A DNA stretch of 64,000 nt from Pseudoalteromonas rubra (GTDB lineage: Bacteria; Pseudomonadota; Gammaproteobacteria; Enterobacterales; Alteromonadaceae). Position numbers and translations under genes: made by a program. Each line of letters begins with the position of its first letter. The first letter of the stretch is position 1. A model generated the notes under the pieces. The model made no database searches, was not told where the DNA came from, and saw nothing but the letters and a program-made list of their open reading frames with translations. Location: assembly GCF_005886805.2 (NCBI RefSeq), contig NZ_CP045429.1, forward strand, positions 1,148,501 to 1,212,500. The letters are read 5' to 3'. This document shows, piece by piece, positions 63,618 through 64,000 of this stretch.

Positions 63618-63776
63618 ATGTTACTTAAACTAAGCAAAAAGACCGTTAAAAACCTTAACACCTCTTCTGCTAAGCTCAACCCACAGCAAACCCCACAGGT
63701 TGCAGGTGGTACTAACCTGGACACGCTGATGTGTCTGAAAACCATGCAGTGCCCGCAAACCTGGCAGTGCGCTTAA
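63618..63776 (+). CDS. Putative lanthipeptide-type RiPP precursor
   Basis: A 52-residue peptide. The leader is Lys- and Asn-rich (LKLSKKTVKNLN) and ends with a double-Gly-type site in QTPQVAGG. The 21-residue core (TNLDTLMCLKTMQCPQTWQC and a final Ala) holds three Thr-x-x-Cys units: TLMC, TMQC and TWQC, ideal for three small methyllanthionine rings. All three Cys are in the core, none in the leader. AAGGA lies eight bases before the ATG. No modification enzyme is visible before the window ends. Without them the alternative is an unmodified double-Gly bacteriocin. Confidence 0.78.
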   Translation: MLLKLSKKTVKNLNTSSAKLNPQQTPQVAGGTNLDTLMCLKTMQCPQTWQCA

Positions 63777-63853
63777 TCGCTAATTTATGATCGACTCGGG
63801 GTGACCTGAGCGGTTATATCTTTAGTTTCTTGCTAGACAATGTTGTTGATCGT

Positions 63854-63871
63854 AGGCCAGTTTACTGGCCT
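63854..63871 (+). terminator. Possible terminator or attenuator after the RiPP precursor
   Basis: AGGCCAG/CTGGCCT hairpin with a TTTA loop, followed by a weak T-rich stretch. In RiPP operons such partial terminators raise precursor over enzyme expression. Confidence 0.5.
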
Positions 63872-64000
63872 GCTTTGTGTCTCTGCGGGTATCGTAGCGA
63901 TTTATCTAATTGTGAAGTGATTTTCCCTCTATCTCATCTTTTGATACTAATTTGGTAGCGTCTGCCTCAGCCGTGATCCGGTTACATTTCTTACATCATA

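Overview
The window looks like a chromosomal segment of a marine gammaproteobacterium of the Alteromonadales, most probably Pseudoalteromonas. The grounds are the polar-flagellar set flgT/flgP/FlgO-family/flgA-flgM-flgN/cheV/cheR, many secreted proteases and PPC domains, integron-type cassettes with attC sites, and the overall protein style. The genus is inferred from recognition, not from a database search.

Layout. (1) 0-8.6 kb holds flagellar accessory and chemotaxis genes: three tandem FlgO-family lipoproteins, tRNA-Arg(CCT), flgT and flgP with back-to-back sigma-54 promoters, an ImmA/IrrE-type protease with a small membrane protein, flgA-flgM-flgN with a sigma-28 promoter before flgM, and cheV-cheR. 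(2) 8.7-20 kb is mixed housekeeping and secretion: AraC regulator, S41 and S8 proteases, a glycine-betaine-type binding protein, an aspartyl/asparaginyl hydroxylase-like membrane protein, and MipA with a two-component system. (3) 20.6-31.9 kb is a specialised-metabolite locus: arylamine N-acetyltransferase, a MarR regulator, a single-module A-Ox-T-TE peptide synthetase of the indigoidine type with a glutamine-type specificity code, a tautomerase-like small protein, a PsuG/IndA C-glycosidase and an RND pump. (4) 32-36.4 kb and 44.1-45.8 kb are two integron-cassette clusters with attC sites and no integrase in view. Each lies directly downstream of a copy of the same composite repeat; the first also contains a RAYT-type transposase. 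(5) 36.5-43.9 kb is a MacA/MacB-like export operon with its own NtrB/NtrC-like pair and a good sigma-54 promoter. (6) 46.2-50.7 kb holds a secreted three-repeat beta-prism-like protein and an operon of a TrpF-like protein, a eukaryote-type uracil phosphoribosyltransferase, an EamA transporter and an Old Yellow Enzyme. (7) 51-61 kb holds a binding protein, an acyltransferase, a nucleotidyltransferase and an RND pump with its two-component system. (8) 61-64 kb holds a MauG-type dihaem peroxidase fused to PPC-like domains, and at the very end an unlisted 52-residue RiPP precursor with three Thr-x-x-Cys motifs.

The most interesting signal is regulatory. The RND promoter in region 3 and the TrpF-like operon promoter in region 6, about 23 kb apart, share one architecture (TTGACA/G, 16-17 bp, TATCTT) and the same palindrome ATCTTT-N4-AAAGAT in two copies each. 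The peptide synthetase promoter has the same core promoter and one degenerate copy. This suggests one regulon, plausibly under the local MarR protein. It would tie the glutamine-cyclising synthetase and C-glycosidase to a phosphoribosyltransferase, a TrpF fold lacking its catalytic cysteine, an exporter and a maleimide-reductase-like flavoenzyme. Known pathways pairing an indigoidine-type synthetase with a PsuG-type enzyme make indigoidine or C-nucleosides such as minimycin, so an undescribed C-nucleoside or indigoidine-related pathway is a reasonable hypothesis.
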